DNA of 64,000 nucleotides, taken from Clostridium sp. Lineage in GTDB: Bacteria > Bacillota > Clostridia > Clostridiales > Clostridiaceae. Position 1 is the stretch's first letter. Each line of letters starts with the position of its first letter. Below are positions 8,384 through 17,374 of the stretch, in pieces. The stretch is taken from the NCBI GenBank assembly GCA_022767515.1, contig JALENK010000083.1, forward strand, positions 18,604 through 82,603, given 5' to 3'. The position numbers were made by a program, and so were the translations under genes. The notes under the pieces were generated by a model, which did not search any database, had not been told where the DNA came from, and worked only from the letters and a program-made list of their open reading frames with translations.

Positions 8384-11005
8384 TTAATTATTTTTTGAGT
8401 TCATAACAACTTTTCTTAACATATCAAATGGAATAATTAATATTGCTAAACCAAAAATTATTAGCCAATTAACAATTGATATAGGTTCACAATCAAGGAA
8501 GTCCACAACTCCAGGAATTGATGTTAAACAAATTTGAACAACAACTATTATACCCATAATCTTTAAGAAATTTTTATTTTCCTTAATATCTCTAAGTACA
8601 TTACATCCTTCATTTCTTACATTAAATCCATTAAATACAGCTGATAAAACGAATAATGAGAAATATCCAGTTAATAATTGCTTTTCATTATCAAATAAAT
8701 CTTTAATAAAACCAACATTTAAGAATACTAAACTTAAAGCAGTTACCCATAAAGCAGCCACTATTATTTGAGTCATCATCTTCTTAGATACAATACTTTG
8801 GCTTCTGCTCTTTGGTTTTTCTTTCATATATTCTAAAAGAGCTGGCTCTCCACCTAAAGCTAATGCACCAAGACCATCCATTACTAAGTTAATCCAAAGA
8901 ATTTGAACAATACCTAGTGGCTGTTCACCATTTATAAATGGAGCAATAGCACATACAGCAACAGCTGCAACATTAATAGTTAATTGGAACTTTATAAATT
9001 TTAATATGTTATTGTAAATTGTTCTTCCATAAAGTATAGCATTTTCAATTGACTTAAAGTTATCGTCTAATATAACAATATCTCCAACTTCTTTAGCAAC
9101 ATCTGTACCAGAACCCATTGCAAATCCAACATCAGCTCTCTTAAGGGCTGGAGCATCATTAACACCATCACCTGTCATACCACAAACAAGATTTAACTCT
9201 TGAGTTAATTTAACCATTCTAGATTTATCTGTAGGTAATGCTCTTGCAATAACTCTTATGTTAGGTAATATCTTCTTAACTTCTTCATCAGATAATTTAT
9301 TTAATTCCTCTGATGTTAAGGCTATATCTGTATCATTTTCAATAAGTCCACAATCCTTAGCAATTGCGACTGCAGTTTCTTTTCTGTCACCAGTTATCAT
9401 TACAACTTGAACACCAGCACCCTTAACTTCCTTTATTGCAAGCTTAGCTTCTGGTCTTACATCATCTCTAATTCCAACAAACCCAACTATAATTAAATCA
9501 TCTGGAAGAGTATTATCAGTTAAATTGCTTTCACTGTATGCAAAAGATAAAACTCTCATAGCTTTATCAGCTAAAGCATCTATTTTAGCATTTATTTTGT
9601 CTTTATCTATATCTACAACTTCTCCATTAGCATTTATATACTTAGTAGCTTTTCCTAGTAATCTTTCTGGTGCTCCCTTGTATACAGTAATATCCTTTAA
9701 TTGAGCTGCTGAATACTTATTAGCTGAGTTAAATTCTTGGCTCTTAATAACTTCTAAATCTGAATATTTATCACTTACTTCTTTAGTTAAGAAATTAAGA
9801 AGAGCCTTATCTGTAGCATTTCCTCCAATGACTTTCCCACTGCCATCAAACATTGCAGCCGTATTTTTTCCAATACATTTACCCATTAATTCTGTAATTT
9901 TTTGATTAGTTTTGTAAGTGTCATTAACATCACCATCAAAAAACTCAACTACTTCAAGCATACCTTTTGTTATTGTACCAGTCTTATCACTAAATAAAAC
10001 ATTTAATGAACCAGCAGTTTCAATACCGATTGGCTTTCTAACAAGTACGTTTTTCTGAAGCATTTTTGAAGTATTTTGCATAAGAACCATTGCTATCATA
10101 AGTGGAAGACCTTCTGGTACTGCCATAACTATAATAACTACTGCCATCATAATTACATTTAATACTTCACCTAGTATATCAACTATAGGTTGACCAAAGA
10201 ATGCTGAAGCACCGCCATCAAATCTTAAAATATTATTTATAAGCAATGCTACTGCTATAACAATTGCACCAATGTAACCTAACTTAGAAATCTTACCAGC
10301 TAAATCTGCTAATTTTACTTTTAATGGACTATCAACATTATCATCAGCCATATCCTTAGCCATTGACCCCATTACAGTATTCATACCAACTTTTTGAACA
10401 AGCATTACACCTTTACCATTTATTGTTACAGCTCCTCTGAATAAAGAACTCTCATCAACAAATGTATCACCAGTAATTGCAACTTCTTTTTCTACATCAT
10501 CTAATGAATAATCCTTCTTTGGCTTTTTCTTACATTCTTCTGCCTCACCATTTAATGAAGAATTATCTACACTTAGTTCCCCATCAATAAGAACACCATC
10601 AGCTGGTATCTTATCTCCGAATTGAAGGATTACATGATCTCCAACAACTAAATCATCAATAATGATTTCTTCTACTTTGCCATCACGATAAACCTTACAT
10701 ACATCTTTTTTAGTACTATCCTTTAGCTTTCTGTATTCATTATCAGAAGCCATTTCTGTTCTAGCAGATACTATTGATACTATAGCAATAGATAAAACAA
10801 TACCAATTATTTCTGTAATTTCAGCTCCACCAAAAAATGATAGAACCATCATTATCACTGCTATTGCAATCAATAATTTAATCATTGGGTCATCTAGTGA
10901 TCCCTTTAGTTTGTCAAAAAAAGTTTCTGGCTCTGCTTCATGGATTATATTATCTCCATACTTTTGCCTACTCTTTTCAACTTCTTGTTTACTTAGACCT
11001 TTCAT
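8384..11005 (-). CDS. P-type Ca2+-transporting ATPase (PMCA/SERCA-like)
   Basis: The 873-residue P2-type ATPase has the full set of catalytic motifs: phosphorylation site FSDKTGTITKG, nucleotide-binding KGAPERLL, MITGDRKETA, and hinge GMTGDGVNDAPALKRADVGFAMG. The membrane ion site shows VPEGLPLMIA in M4 and LWINLVMDGLGALALGGEP in M6, as in Ca2+ pumps that export calcium from the cytoplasm. The A-domain loop reads SLNGEAEE where most pumps have TGES, so the catalytic Glu is kept but the Thr is replaced. It is set off by terminators on both sides, yet lies just downstream of three TerD genes, whose domain is known to bind Ca2+. Confidence 0.9.
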   Translation of the reverse strand: MKGLSKQEVEKSRQKYGDNIIHEAEPETFFDKLKGSLDDPMIKLLIAIAVIMMVLSFFGGAEITEIIGIVLSIAIVSIVSARTEMASDNEYRKLKDSTKKDVCKVYRDGKVEEIIIDDLVVGDHVILQFGDKIPADGVLIDGELSVDNSSLNGEAEECKKKPKKDYSLDDVEKEVAITGDTFVDESSLFRGAVTINGKGVMLVQKVGMNTVMGSMAKDMADDNVDSPLKVKLADLAGKISKLGYIGAIVIAVALLINNILRFDGGASAFFGQPIVDILGEVLNVIMMAVVIIVMAVPEGLPLMIAMVLMQNTSKMLQKNVLVRKPIGIETAGSLNVLFSDKTGTITKGMLEVVEFFDGDVNDTYKTNQKITELMGKCIGKNTAAMFDGSGKVIGGNATDKALLNFLTKEVSDKYSDLEVIKSQEFNSANKYSAAQLKDITVYKGAPERLLGKATKYINANGEVVDIDKDKINAKIDALADKAMRVLSFAYSESNLTDNTLPDDLIIVGFVGIRDDVRPEAKLAIKEVKGAGVQVVMITGDRKETAVAIAKDCGLIENDTDIALTSEELNKLSDEEVKKILPNIRVIARALPTDKSRMVKLTQELNLVCGMTGDGVNDAPALKRADVGFAMGSGTDVAKEVGDIVILDDNFKSIENAILYGRTIYNNILKFIKFQLTINVAAVAVCAIAPFINGEQPLGIVQILWINLVMDGLGALALGGEPALLEYMKEKPKSRSQSIVSKKMMTQIIVAALWVTALSLVFLNVGFIKDLFDNEKQLLTGYFSLFVLSAVFNGFNVRNEGCNVLRDIKENKNFLKIMGIIVVVQICLTSIPGVVDFLDCEPISIVNWLIIFGLAILIIPFDMLRKVVMNSKNN

Positions 11006-11104
11006 TATTACACTCCTTAAATTTTATTTTATATCAAAATATGTAAAACATCTTATATAAAAATATAATTGCTTACAATATTTAGATTTTAAATTTAGTT
11101 AAAT

Positions 11105-11138
11105 AAATTCAGTAGAAGCTACTCTTTCTACTGAATTT
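11105..11138 (-). terminator. Terminator at the end of the TerD cluster
   Basis: AAATTCAGTAGAA pairs perfectly with TTCTACTGAATTT (13 bp, eight-base loop) ten bases past the last terD stop. The T-tract after the stem on minus is short (ATTTAAC), so termination may be partial and the ATPase could receive read-through. Confidence 0.65.
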
Positions 11139-11148
11139 ATTATTTCTA

Positions 11149-11781
11149 CTATTGATATAAAGCAAGTAGACCATTTAAATCAGCTATTTTTCCTTCTCCA
11201 ACAGCCTTAAACTGCCAATCTGCACCTTGTCTGAATAATTCTGCAAAAATTACAGATGTTGCTGTCGAACCATCTTCTTTAAGATTAAAACGACAGATTT
11301 CACTTTCATTTTTATCCATATCTAATAATCTAACATAAGAATTATTTACCATACCAAAAGTCTGTCTCTTTGTTTGTGCTTCAAAAATTGATACAACAAA
11401 AACTACTTTTTGAATTGCAGGATTAATTTGGTCTAGATGAATTTCTATTCTTTCATCATCACCTTCACCAGTTCCTGTTCTATTATCTCCACTTAAAGAA
11501 ACACCTTGACCATTCTTATTGTTAAAGAATATAACATTCTCTACAGAATTAAACTTATTGTTAGCATCTAACATAAATGCTGCAATATCTAAGTCAAAGC
11601 TTTGACCATTTTCTGCAACATCCCATCCAGCTCCTAAAATAACATTTTTTAATCCTGGATTTCTTTTAGTTAAATCTAAAATATCATTTTTCTTTAAGTT
11701 TAATATTGGCATAGCACCTCCTGCTGGTTGTGCTTGCTGATTATTCATTTGTGAACCAAAATCACCTAAATTAATTCCCAT
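11149..11781 (-). CDS. TerD-family Ca2+-binding stress protein (third copy in the cluster)
   Basis: The protein of about 210 residues has a single TerD domain. Conserved features include LNLKKNDILDLTK, GWDVAENGQSFDLDIAAFML and the acidic Ca2+-binding loop GDNRTGTGEGDDERIEI. An N-terminal tail of about 25 residues is rich in Gln and Ala (SQMNNQQAQPAGG). TerD proteins are cytoplasmic and linked to tellurite, phage and other stress resistance, forming membrane-associated assemblies with other Ter proteins. The ATG at 11781 is chosen because it sits 8 bases after GAGG and its sequence MGINLGDF aligns with the start of the first copy; the frame opens at a GTG at 11790. Confidence 0.9.
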   Translation of the reverse strand: MGINLGDFGSQMNNQQAQPAGGAMPILNLKKNDILDLTKRNPGLKNVILGAGWDVAENGQSFDLDIAAFMLDANNKFNSVENVIFFNNKNGQGVSLSGDNRTGTGEGDDERIEIHLDQINPAIQKVVFVVSIFEAQTKRQTFGMVNNSYVRLLDMDKNESEICRFNLKEDGSTATSVIFAELFRQGADWQFKAVGEGKIADLNGLLALYQ

Positions 11782-11805
11782 ATTTTCCACCTCATTTTTA
11801 TTATT

Positions 11806-12390
11806 TTATTTATATGAATTAACTAAAGTCTGGATAGAGCCTCTAAATAATTCACCAACAGCTTTAAATGACCATTCATTACCTTGTTTAATTAACTCAG
11901 CAAATATTATACCTGTATTATCTCCACCATCTTCTGATAGATTATATCTACAAATTTCTTTATCGCCCTTATCTTCATCAACTAATCTTACATAAGCATT
12001 TTTAACTCTTCCAAAAATTTGCTTTCTAGCTTCTGCTTCATATATTACTACTGCAAAAATAATTTTTTTACATTCTACTGGAATCTGATTTAAGACTACT
12101 GTTATCTTTTCATCATCACCATCTCCAGAACCTGTAAGGTTATCTCCATGAAGCATGATACCTATTCCTTTTTGCTCTCCATAATATATAAGTCCCTTAT
12201 TTTTTAATACATGATTGTTTTCATCTAACAACAATGCTGTTAAATCCAAATCAAAATCTTTTGCACCAAAGTTAAGAAATCCTTTTTTTACTACATCCCA
12301 ACCAGCACAAACTCTTATTTTATTAATTGACGGATCTTTTTTAGTTAAATCTAATATATCATTCTTTTTTAAGTTTAATATTCCTTCCAT
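11806..12390 (-). CDS. TerD-family Ca2+-binding stress protein (second, shorter copy)
   Basis: The 194-residue protein is a lone TerD domain starting almost at once with LNLKKNDILDLTK. It keeps FDLDLTALLL and the metal-binding loop GDNLTGSGDGDDEKI. It differs from its neighbours by lacking the N-terminal tail and by an insertion (KKGFLNFGAKD) after GWDVV, so it is the most divergent of the three and may have a different partner. It is 15 bases from the next copy and 21 from the previous one, in one operon. The specific role of each paralog cannot be read from sequence. Confidence 0.9.
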   Translation of the reverse strand: MEGILNLKKNDILDLTKKDPSINKIRVCAGWDVVKKGFLNFGAKDFDLDLTALLLDENNHVLKNKGLIYYGEQKGIGIMLHGDNLTGSGDGDDEKITVVLNQIPVECKKIIFAVVIYEAEARKQIFGRVKNAYVRLVDEDKGDKEICRYNLSEDGGDNTGIIFAELIKQGNEWSFKAVGELFRGSIQTLVNSYK

Positions 12391-12411
12391 CCTATCTTCA
12401 TCCTCTCTATA

Positions 12412-13044
12412 CTACATATATAATGCTAAAATTCCATTTAAATCTGCTATTTTACCTTCACCAATAGCTTTAAATCTCCAGTCTCTTCCACCATCTCTAA
12501 ATAATTCAGCAAAAATTATTGCTGTAGATGTTGAACCATCCTCTTTAAGATTAAATCTACAAATTTCTTTTTCTCCATTTTTAGAATCTAATAATCTAAC
12601 ATATGAATTATTTACCATACCAAAAGTTTGTCTCCTAGCCTGTGCTTCGTAAATTGTAACACAGAAAACTATTCTTTCCACATCTGGTCTAATTTGTGAC
12701 AAATCAATTTGTATTCTTTCATCATCACCTTCCCCACTTCCTGTTCTGTTATCACCTTCCAAATAAATACCTTGTGCGTTCATATTATTAAAGAAAATAA
12801 CATCATCAGGAATACGTTGAACCTTATTGTTAGCTCCTACCATTAATGCGGCAATATCTAAATCAAAGTCCTGACCTATTTGTGCTACATCCCATCCTGC
12901 TGCAAGTACTACTTGCTCTAATCCTGGAACCTTCTTTGTTAAATCCAAAATATCATTTTTCTTTAAATTTAACGGACTTACATTATTTTGTGGTGCTTGT
13001 GTATTGTTTGTATTTCTAGAAAATCCTCCTAAGTTAATTGCCAT
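12412..13044 (-). CDS. TerD-family Ca2+-binding stress protein (first copy)
   Basis: The 210-residue TerD-domain protein starts MAINLGGFSRNTNN, with a short Asn/Gln-rich tail before LNLKKNDILDLTKKVPGL. GWDVAQIGQDFDLDIAALM and GDNRTGSGEGDDERIQI provide the Ca2+-binding residues. It is closely similar to the third copy and less so to the middle copy. The ATG at 13044 lies 8 bases after GGAGG and is preferred over the upstream ATG at 13059, which overlaps the ribosome site. It follows the TelA gene in the same order as the Bacillus yce stress cluster, reversed. Confidence 0.9.
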   Translation of the reverse strand: MAINLGGFSRNTNNTQAPQNNVSPLNLKKNDILDLTKKVPGLEQVVLAAGWDVAQIGQDFDLDIAALMVGANNKVQRIPDDVIFFNNMNAQGIYLEGDNRTGSGEGDDERIQIDLSQIRPDVERIVFCVTIYEAQARRQTFGMVNNSYVRLLDSKNGEKEICRFNLKEDGSTSTAIIFAELFRDGGRDWRFKAIGEGKIADLNGILALYM

Positions 13045-13129
13045 AATCATTACCTCCATATCTCTTTTATCTTTGATATAAAAAAATATAAATTATTTAT
13101 ATAATACCATATTTTTTTCAAATTTCAAG

Positions 13130-14707
13130 TTATTTCAATCCACCTATATTTTTTTTCATTTCATGTTTTAATGTTTCTAATCTCTGACTATCCTCAGCAC
13201 GCTTAATTCTGCTTGCTTCATTAATTGCCTTAGTATCTTCAATACCCTTCATAATAGTCTGATATGATTTTTCAAGTGTTTCAATCTGAACTGAACTTGT
13301 ATTAGCTAATTTAGCTATTTCTACTGACTGAGTAGCAGTATTTCTTGCATTTCTTTGAATTAATTCGTTTGTCTTATCATCTAATTGCTTCATAGATTTT
13401 GCTTGTATCTCTTGTCTCTTTAACATAATTGCTTGAGCTAAACATTGCTTAAATATTGGTAGTGTAACTATAAATGAAGAATTAATCTTTCTCATTAAAT
13501 TAAAGTTAGATAGTTGCATAGTCTGAAGCATTGGTGCTGCCTGTATAGCAACATTTTCAGCAACTCTTAAATCATATACCCTTTGAGATAACATATCTTT
13601 ACATATTTCAAGTTTTTGTTGCATCATTTGTTTCTCTTGTTCATTCATATTTTGCATATTAGGTACTTGCATTAAATAAGAATCTATTTCCTCAATTGCC
13701 ATTTCCCCAGCTACAATATATTTTTCAAGCAACTGATATTGCTCTATATTTCCATCATATAACTTCTTTATATTAGCATTTGCTTCTCTTATATCTGATT
13801 CATATTTCTTTAATAATACATAAATCTTATCTACCTCATAACCTAAAGAGTCATACTTTTGGAATAGCTTAGCTACAGTATTTCCTATTTTCTTGAATAT
13901 CTTATTAATAGGTGAATCTTCTTTTATATTTTCAATTTCTTGAAGATCAAACTTATCCATAATCTTTGTTAATGCTACTAACATTTCATTAGCTTCTTCT
14001 GCTTTTACAGCCTTCATGTTATTTAAAATCTCATCAGAAATTTTTGATATATTCTCACTTGCTTTTTGACCAAAATTAATTATTGAATTAGGGTTTTGAA
14101 CATCAACTTCACCTGTAAGTGCCTGAACGTCTCTCATTCCTCTTAATTGTTGCTTATATGCATCAACATCTTTTAGTATATCCATTTGCTCCTGTTGCTG
14201 AACTGACATTTGATTTTGACCATTCATATTCATAGGCATATTCATTTGATTGTTTGGTTGCATATATCCCTGTTGATTATTATATCCATTATTCATCTGT
14301 TGCATCTGAGGATTTGCATATCCCATATTCATATTTTGATTACCATAACCGTTATTCATTCCCATATTCATATTCTGATTACCATAACCGTTATTCATTC
14401 CCATATTCATATTCTGATTACCATAACCATTATTCATTCCCATATTCATATTCTGATTACCATAACCATTATTCATTCCCATATTCATATTCTGATTACT
14501 GTAACCATTATTCATTCCCATATTCATATTCTGATTACCGTAACCATTATTCATTCCCATATTTATATTGGGGTCTCCATAACCGTTATTATTCATTCCC
14601 ATGTTCATATTGGGGTCTCCATAACCATTATTATTCATTCCCATATTAAAGTCAGTTCCTAAATTTTCAACCATATTAGGATCAATATTGTTGTTATTAT
14701 TTTCCAT
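13130..14707 (-). CDS. TelA-family toxic-anion resistance protein with a repetitive Asn/Met/Gly N-terminal tail
   Basis: The 525-residue protein has two parts. Residues 1-165 are low complexity: eight near-identical 13-14 residue units of the type NMGMNNGYGNQNM (about 21-126), then a Gln/Asn/Met-rich linker. Residues from about 170 form the TelA domain (PF05816 type): long helical, coiled-coil-like segments such as IYVLLKKYESDIREANANIKKLYDG and LSNFNLMRKINSSFIVTLPIFKQCLAQAIMLKRQEIQ. Homologs (KlaA/TelA, YceH) accompany TerD and are tied to tellurite and envelope-stress resistance, with unknown biochemistry. It lies between the YceG-like gene (16 bases) and the TerD genes. The tail is unusual compared with plain TelA proteins of about 380 residues. 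Confidence 0.88.
   Translation of the reverse strand: MENNNNNIDPNMVENLGTDFNMGMNNNGYGDPNMNMGMNNNGYGDPNINMGMNNGYGNQNMNMGMNNGYSNQNMNMGMNNGYGNQNMNMGMNNGYGNQNMNMGMNNGYGNQNMNMGMNNGYGNQNMNMGYANPQMQQMNNGYNNQQGYMQPNNQMNMPMNMNGQNQMSVQQQEQMDILKDVDAYKQQLRGMRDVQALTGEVDVQNPNSIINFGQKASENISKISDEILNNMKAVKAEEANEMLVALTKIMDKFDLQEIENIKEDSPINKIFKKIGNTVAKLFQKYDSLGYEVDKIYVLLKKYESDIREANANIKKLYDGNIEQYQLLEKYIVAGEMAIEEIDSYLMQVPNMQNMNEQEKQMMQQKLEICKDMLSQRVYDLRVAENVAIQAAPMLQTMQLSNFNLMRKINSSFIVTLPIFKQCLAQAIMLKRQEIQAKSMKQLDDKTNELIQRNARNTATQSVEIAKLANTSSVQIETLEKSYQTIMKGIEDTKAINEASRIKRAEDSQRLETLKHEMKKNIGGLK
14330..14647 (-). repeat. In-frame tandem repeat (39/42-bp units) in the TelA gene
   Basis: Eight direct units, two of 42 bp and six of 39 bp, encode NMGMNNNGYGDPNM-type and NMGMNNGYGNQNM-type peptides. 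Neighbouring units differ by only a few bases (for example CCG/CCA and one GGT-to-AGT change giving Ser), so the array expanded recently. Being a multiple of three, unit gain or loss would change protein length without a frameshift. Confidence 0.95.
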
Positions 14708-14723
14708 ATTTTTTTCTCCTCAC

Positions 14724-16268
14724 TTACTTAAATATTCTAGCAAATAAACCTTGCTTAAAATTCATTATTGAATTGTAATTTATATCATATTTCATCTCTT
14801 GCATTCTTTCCTCGGTAAATACTTCACTCTTTAAAACATGTTTTAAATTTAGAGCTCCAGAAGGATTAAAAATAATTATATCCATACCCACAACATGTAA
14901 ATATCCAAGTAACTCCTGCATCGGAGGTGAAATAGTATTATCTTTTTCTATAAATATTACTAATTTAGGAATTTGATCTGTATAATCAAAATTATCAATA
15001 AGCCTGATAATTTTTTCATTCAATGATAAAATCATATCAACAAATTTTAGTTTGCCTTCTCTATCAAACTCCTTAACAAATATATCTTTTCTCTTCAAAA
15101 CTTCATTCATTTTCTTTAATAAGAAATTTTGAACATCTTCGTTATACTTAGAAAATTTATATATTGGCAATTTTTTTATTTCCTCTATATCAAATGTTCC
15201 ATCACTTAATTGACAAAACATTAACTGATATACTGCATCATTCACTATTCCTTCATTTGATATTTCGTTATTTAGACATACTAATGTACCAGGTGACTCG
15301 ACACAATATTTTAATATTCTTTGATATTCTTGTATATTCCTATCTACCCCATCAATTTTTTTAAACAAACAAGGTATTGAAACTACATTATCATCTACTC
15401 TAAAACCATCTCTTAGCTTTGCAGGTTCTCTCAAATAAACCATTATATCTTCAAGAATAGTATCCAATAAAATACTCCTTGTATATCCACCTCTAAACTG
15501 CCATGGAACATACATTCCAGTACCTGTAAATAACTGTTCCTGTACTTCCCTTTCTATTTGTTTAGTTAGCGTTTCAACATTTTCAATAACCTTTCCTTTT
15601 GAAGTACGTTCTTTAAAAGATTCAATTTGAAGTATTGCTAGATTTTGAATCTTCTGACTCAATCTATTTCCTTCTATTTCATCCCATAACTCTTCCTTTA
15701 ATGGATTTATGTATAATATATCAAATCCCATAAAATTCATTATTATTAAAAAATAAACTTCATGTCTTGAAATTGGTCCATAATATACACACTTTGGAGT
15801 TATATCATAATCATATTTTATTTTACATAGAAATGTATGTGCCCATAAAATTTGCTTAGCAATAAAGTTATTAAGAACATTGCTATTAAAAAAGTTTTCC
15901 TTTTCTCTTGCTATTGGAATAATATAATCTAAGGCACTTAAAAATTTACTATTAATCTCTGGATTTTGAAATAAATTTATATCCTGATTTACCATATGAT
16001 TTATATCCATATGAGAAAGCTCATTAAATATATATTGCAATAATTCCATATCAGGTTCAAAGGGTATTTGTTTATCAAATATCAATGTAACCTCATTATT
16101 TTCATTACATTTATTTTCAAGAGTCTTCAATAAATCATTGTATATATTTGTATCCTCAACTCCAATATACCTATAAAAAAAGGGTCTTAATTCTTCTCCA
16201 TTTCTCGTCCTCTCATAACGATTTCGGAACATATCATTTATAATTTGTTTTAACGTTTTTACTGCCAT
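14724..16268 (-). CDS. YceG-like protein of the TerD/TelA stress cluster
   Basis: The 514-residue soluble protein matches the pattern of the YceG family (YceG_bac), recognised mainly by context and by KCVYYGPISRHEVYFLIIMNFMGFDILYINP and WQFRGGYTRSILLDTILEDI. In Bacillus yceCDEFGH, the YceG protein lies beside TelA (YceH) and TerD homologs (YceC-E); comparative genomics has suggested a nucleoside-like or cell-surface biosynthetic role, not proven. It is the first gene of this block with an ATG preceded by a modest ribosome site. There is no membrane segment. A TerC (YceF) homolog, part of the Bacillus cluster, is absent here. Confidence 0.75.
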   Translation of the reverse strand: MAVKTLKQIINDMFRNRYERTRNGEELRPFFYRYIGVEDTNIYNDLLKTLENKCNENNEVTLIFDKQIPFEPDMELLQYIFNELSHMDINHMVNQDINLFQNPEINSKFLSALDYIIPIAREKENFFNSNVLNNFIAKQILWAHTFLCKIKYDYDITPKCVYYGPISRHEVYFLIIMNFMGFDILYINPLKEELWDEIEGNRLSQKIQNLAILQIESFKERTSKGKVIENVETLTKQIEREVQEQLFTGTGMYVPWQFRGGYTRSILLDTILEDIMVYLREPAKLRDGFRVDDNVVSIPCLFKKIDGVDRNIQEYQRILKYCVESPGTLVCLNNEISNEGIVNDAVYQLMFCQLSDGTFDIEEIKKLPIYKFSKYNEDVQNFLLKKMNEVLKRKDIFVKEFDREGKLKFVDMILSLNEKIIRLIDNFDYTDQIPKLVIFIEKDNTISPPMQELLGYLHVVGMDIIIFNPSGALNLKHVLKSEVFTEERMQEMKYDINYNSIMNFKQGLFARIFK

Positions 16269-16353
16269 AACATCCCTACTCTCTTAACAAAAATTATATA
16301 TACCCACATTATCCTATACACATTTAATTTTATCATATTTTTAATAGAAAAAA

Positions 16354-16397
16354 TAGCATAAATTAAGTATCGATAAACAATACCTTAATTTATGCTA
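16354..16397 (-). terminator. Terminator closing the mre-mrdA-CPBP operon
   Basis: TAGCATAAATTAAG pairs with CTTAATTTATGCTA in a stem of about 17 bp ending 4 bases from the CPBP stop codon, and the minus strand continues TTTTTTCTAT. It marks the boundary between the elongation operon and the stress cluster. Confidence 0.85.
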
Positions 16398-16401
16398 CTT
16401 A

Positions 16402-17352
16402 CTATAATATAGTTTCCACAACAATAATAAGTACTGATAACATTAAAAATCCTATATTTCCTACATTTGCTATCATAACATTCCATTTTTGTGATATAGT
16501 TAAAGGCATAATTCCTTCTCTAAAGTTTATTTTTTTCAATGAAGCTAATAAATAAATTATCGAAAAAGTAATACATGCAATAACAAAGAACCCTATAAAA
16601 GTTGTTGCTATAACCATAGTAACTGTCTCTTTTGAATTAACTATAAATGGTATAATTATTGAGCCAAAACTATTAATTATAATATGAATAATGATTGCAT
16701 ATCGTATTTTACCGGTCTTTACAGTAACATATGCTAATATAAATCCAATAGCAAATGCATATAATAACTGTTCTATATTGCCATGAAACAATCCAAAAGC
16801 TAATGATGAAAAGAATATACTTATAAATTCTCCATATCTCAAAAGCTTAAATAATATTACTCTCCTAAATATTATTTCTTCCATAATTGGTCCTATTAAT
16901 GATACAAATATAATTCTTGCCCATATTCCAGAGGCATTTACTATCATGGTAGTGCTAGTAGTAACTTCACTACCCTTTAAATCTCCTATGGCATTCTTTA
17001 TTGCAAATGATATAAAACTTGATATATACATTGCACCAAAGCACAAAAATAGAATACATATAAATTTTCCTACAGACAACTTTTTACAAACCTTTGGTTT
17101 TGTAGTTGGTAGCTTCCTTGTTACTAACAAAATGATTGGAAGTCCAATAATATAAATTGGCAAAGTACCTACTATTATCTGAAACAAAATTGTATTAGCT
17201 ATATTAGGGAAATATTGCCTTCCTAATAGATACACCCCATTAGCAACTATACTTGATATAAGAGTAAATGCTACTAGTGACCACCCAACCTTACTTATAT
17301 CTTTTTTTATACTTTTTAAGTCTTCTTTATTTTCTAATATAATATCTTCCAT
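16402..17352 (-). CDS. CPBP (CAAX protease/Abi) family intramembrane metalloprotease
   Basis: The protein of about 316 residues has around eight membrane segments. The CPBP motifs are present: EEIIFRR (double-Glu plus Arg) in the middle, FGLFHGN (His) two helices later and a final IIHIIINSFGS (His/Asn). Such proteases may process prenylated or other membrane peptides, and some provide self-immunity to bacteriocins; the substrate here is unknown. The ATG at 17352 follows GTGAG at normal spacing; the open frame reaches a TTG at 17373 close to the mrdA stop. It is the last gene of the mre operon, 22 bases after mrdA. Confidence 0.85.
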   Translation of the reverse strand: MEDIILENKEDLKSIKKDISKVGWSLVAFTLISSIVANGVYLLGRQYFPNIANTILFQIIVGTLPIYIIGLPIILLVTRKLPTTKPKVCKKLSVGKFICILFLCFGAMYISSFISFAIKNAIGDLKGSEVTTSTTMIVNASGIWARIIFVSLIGPIMEEIIFRRVILFKLLRYGEFISIFFSSLAFGLFHGNIEQLLYAFAIGFILAYVTVKTGKIRYAIIIHIIINSFGSIIIPFIVNSKETVTMVIATTFIGFFVIACITFSIIYLLASLKKINFREGIMPLTISQKWNVMIANVGNIGFLMLSVLIIVVETIL

Positions 17353-17374
17353 ATTACTCACTTTCTCTACCAAT

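Noticed and set aside
14330..14647. Regularly spaced 39-bp direct repeats considered as a CRISPR array
   Set aside because: There are no unique spacers; the units run head to tail and encode an in-frame peptide repeat.
14210..14662. Long plus-strand open frames (150 and 131 codons) rich in His/Ile or Tyr/Ser
   Set aside because: They are antisense images of the TelA repeat array; the repeats keep all frames open and there is no ribosome site or plausible protein.
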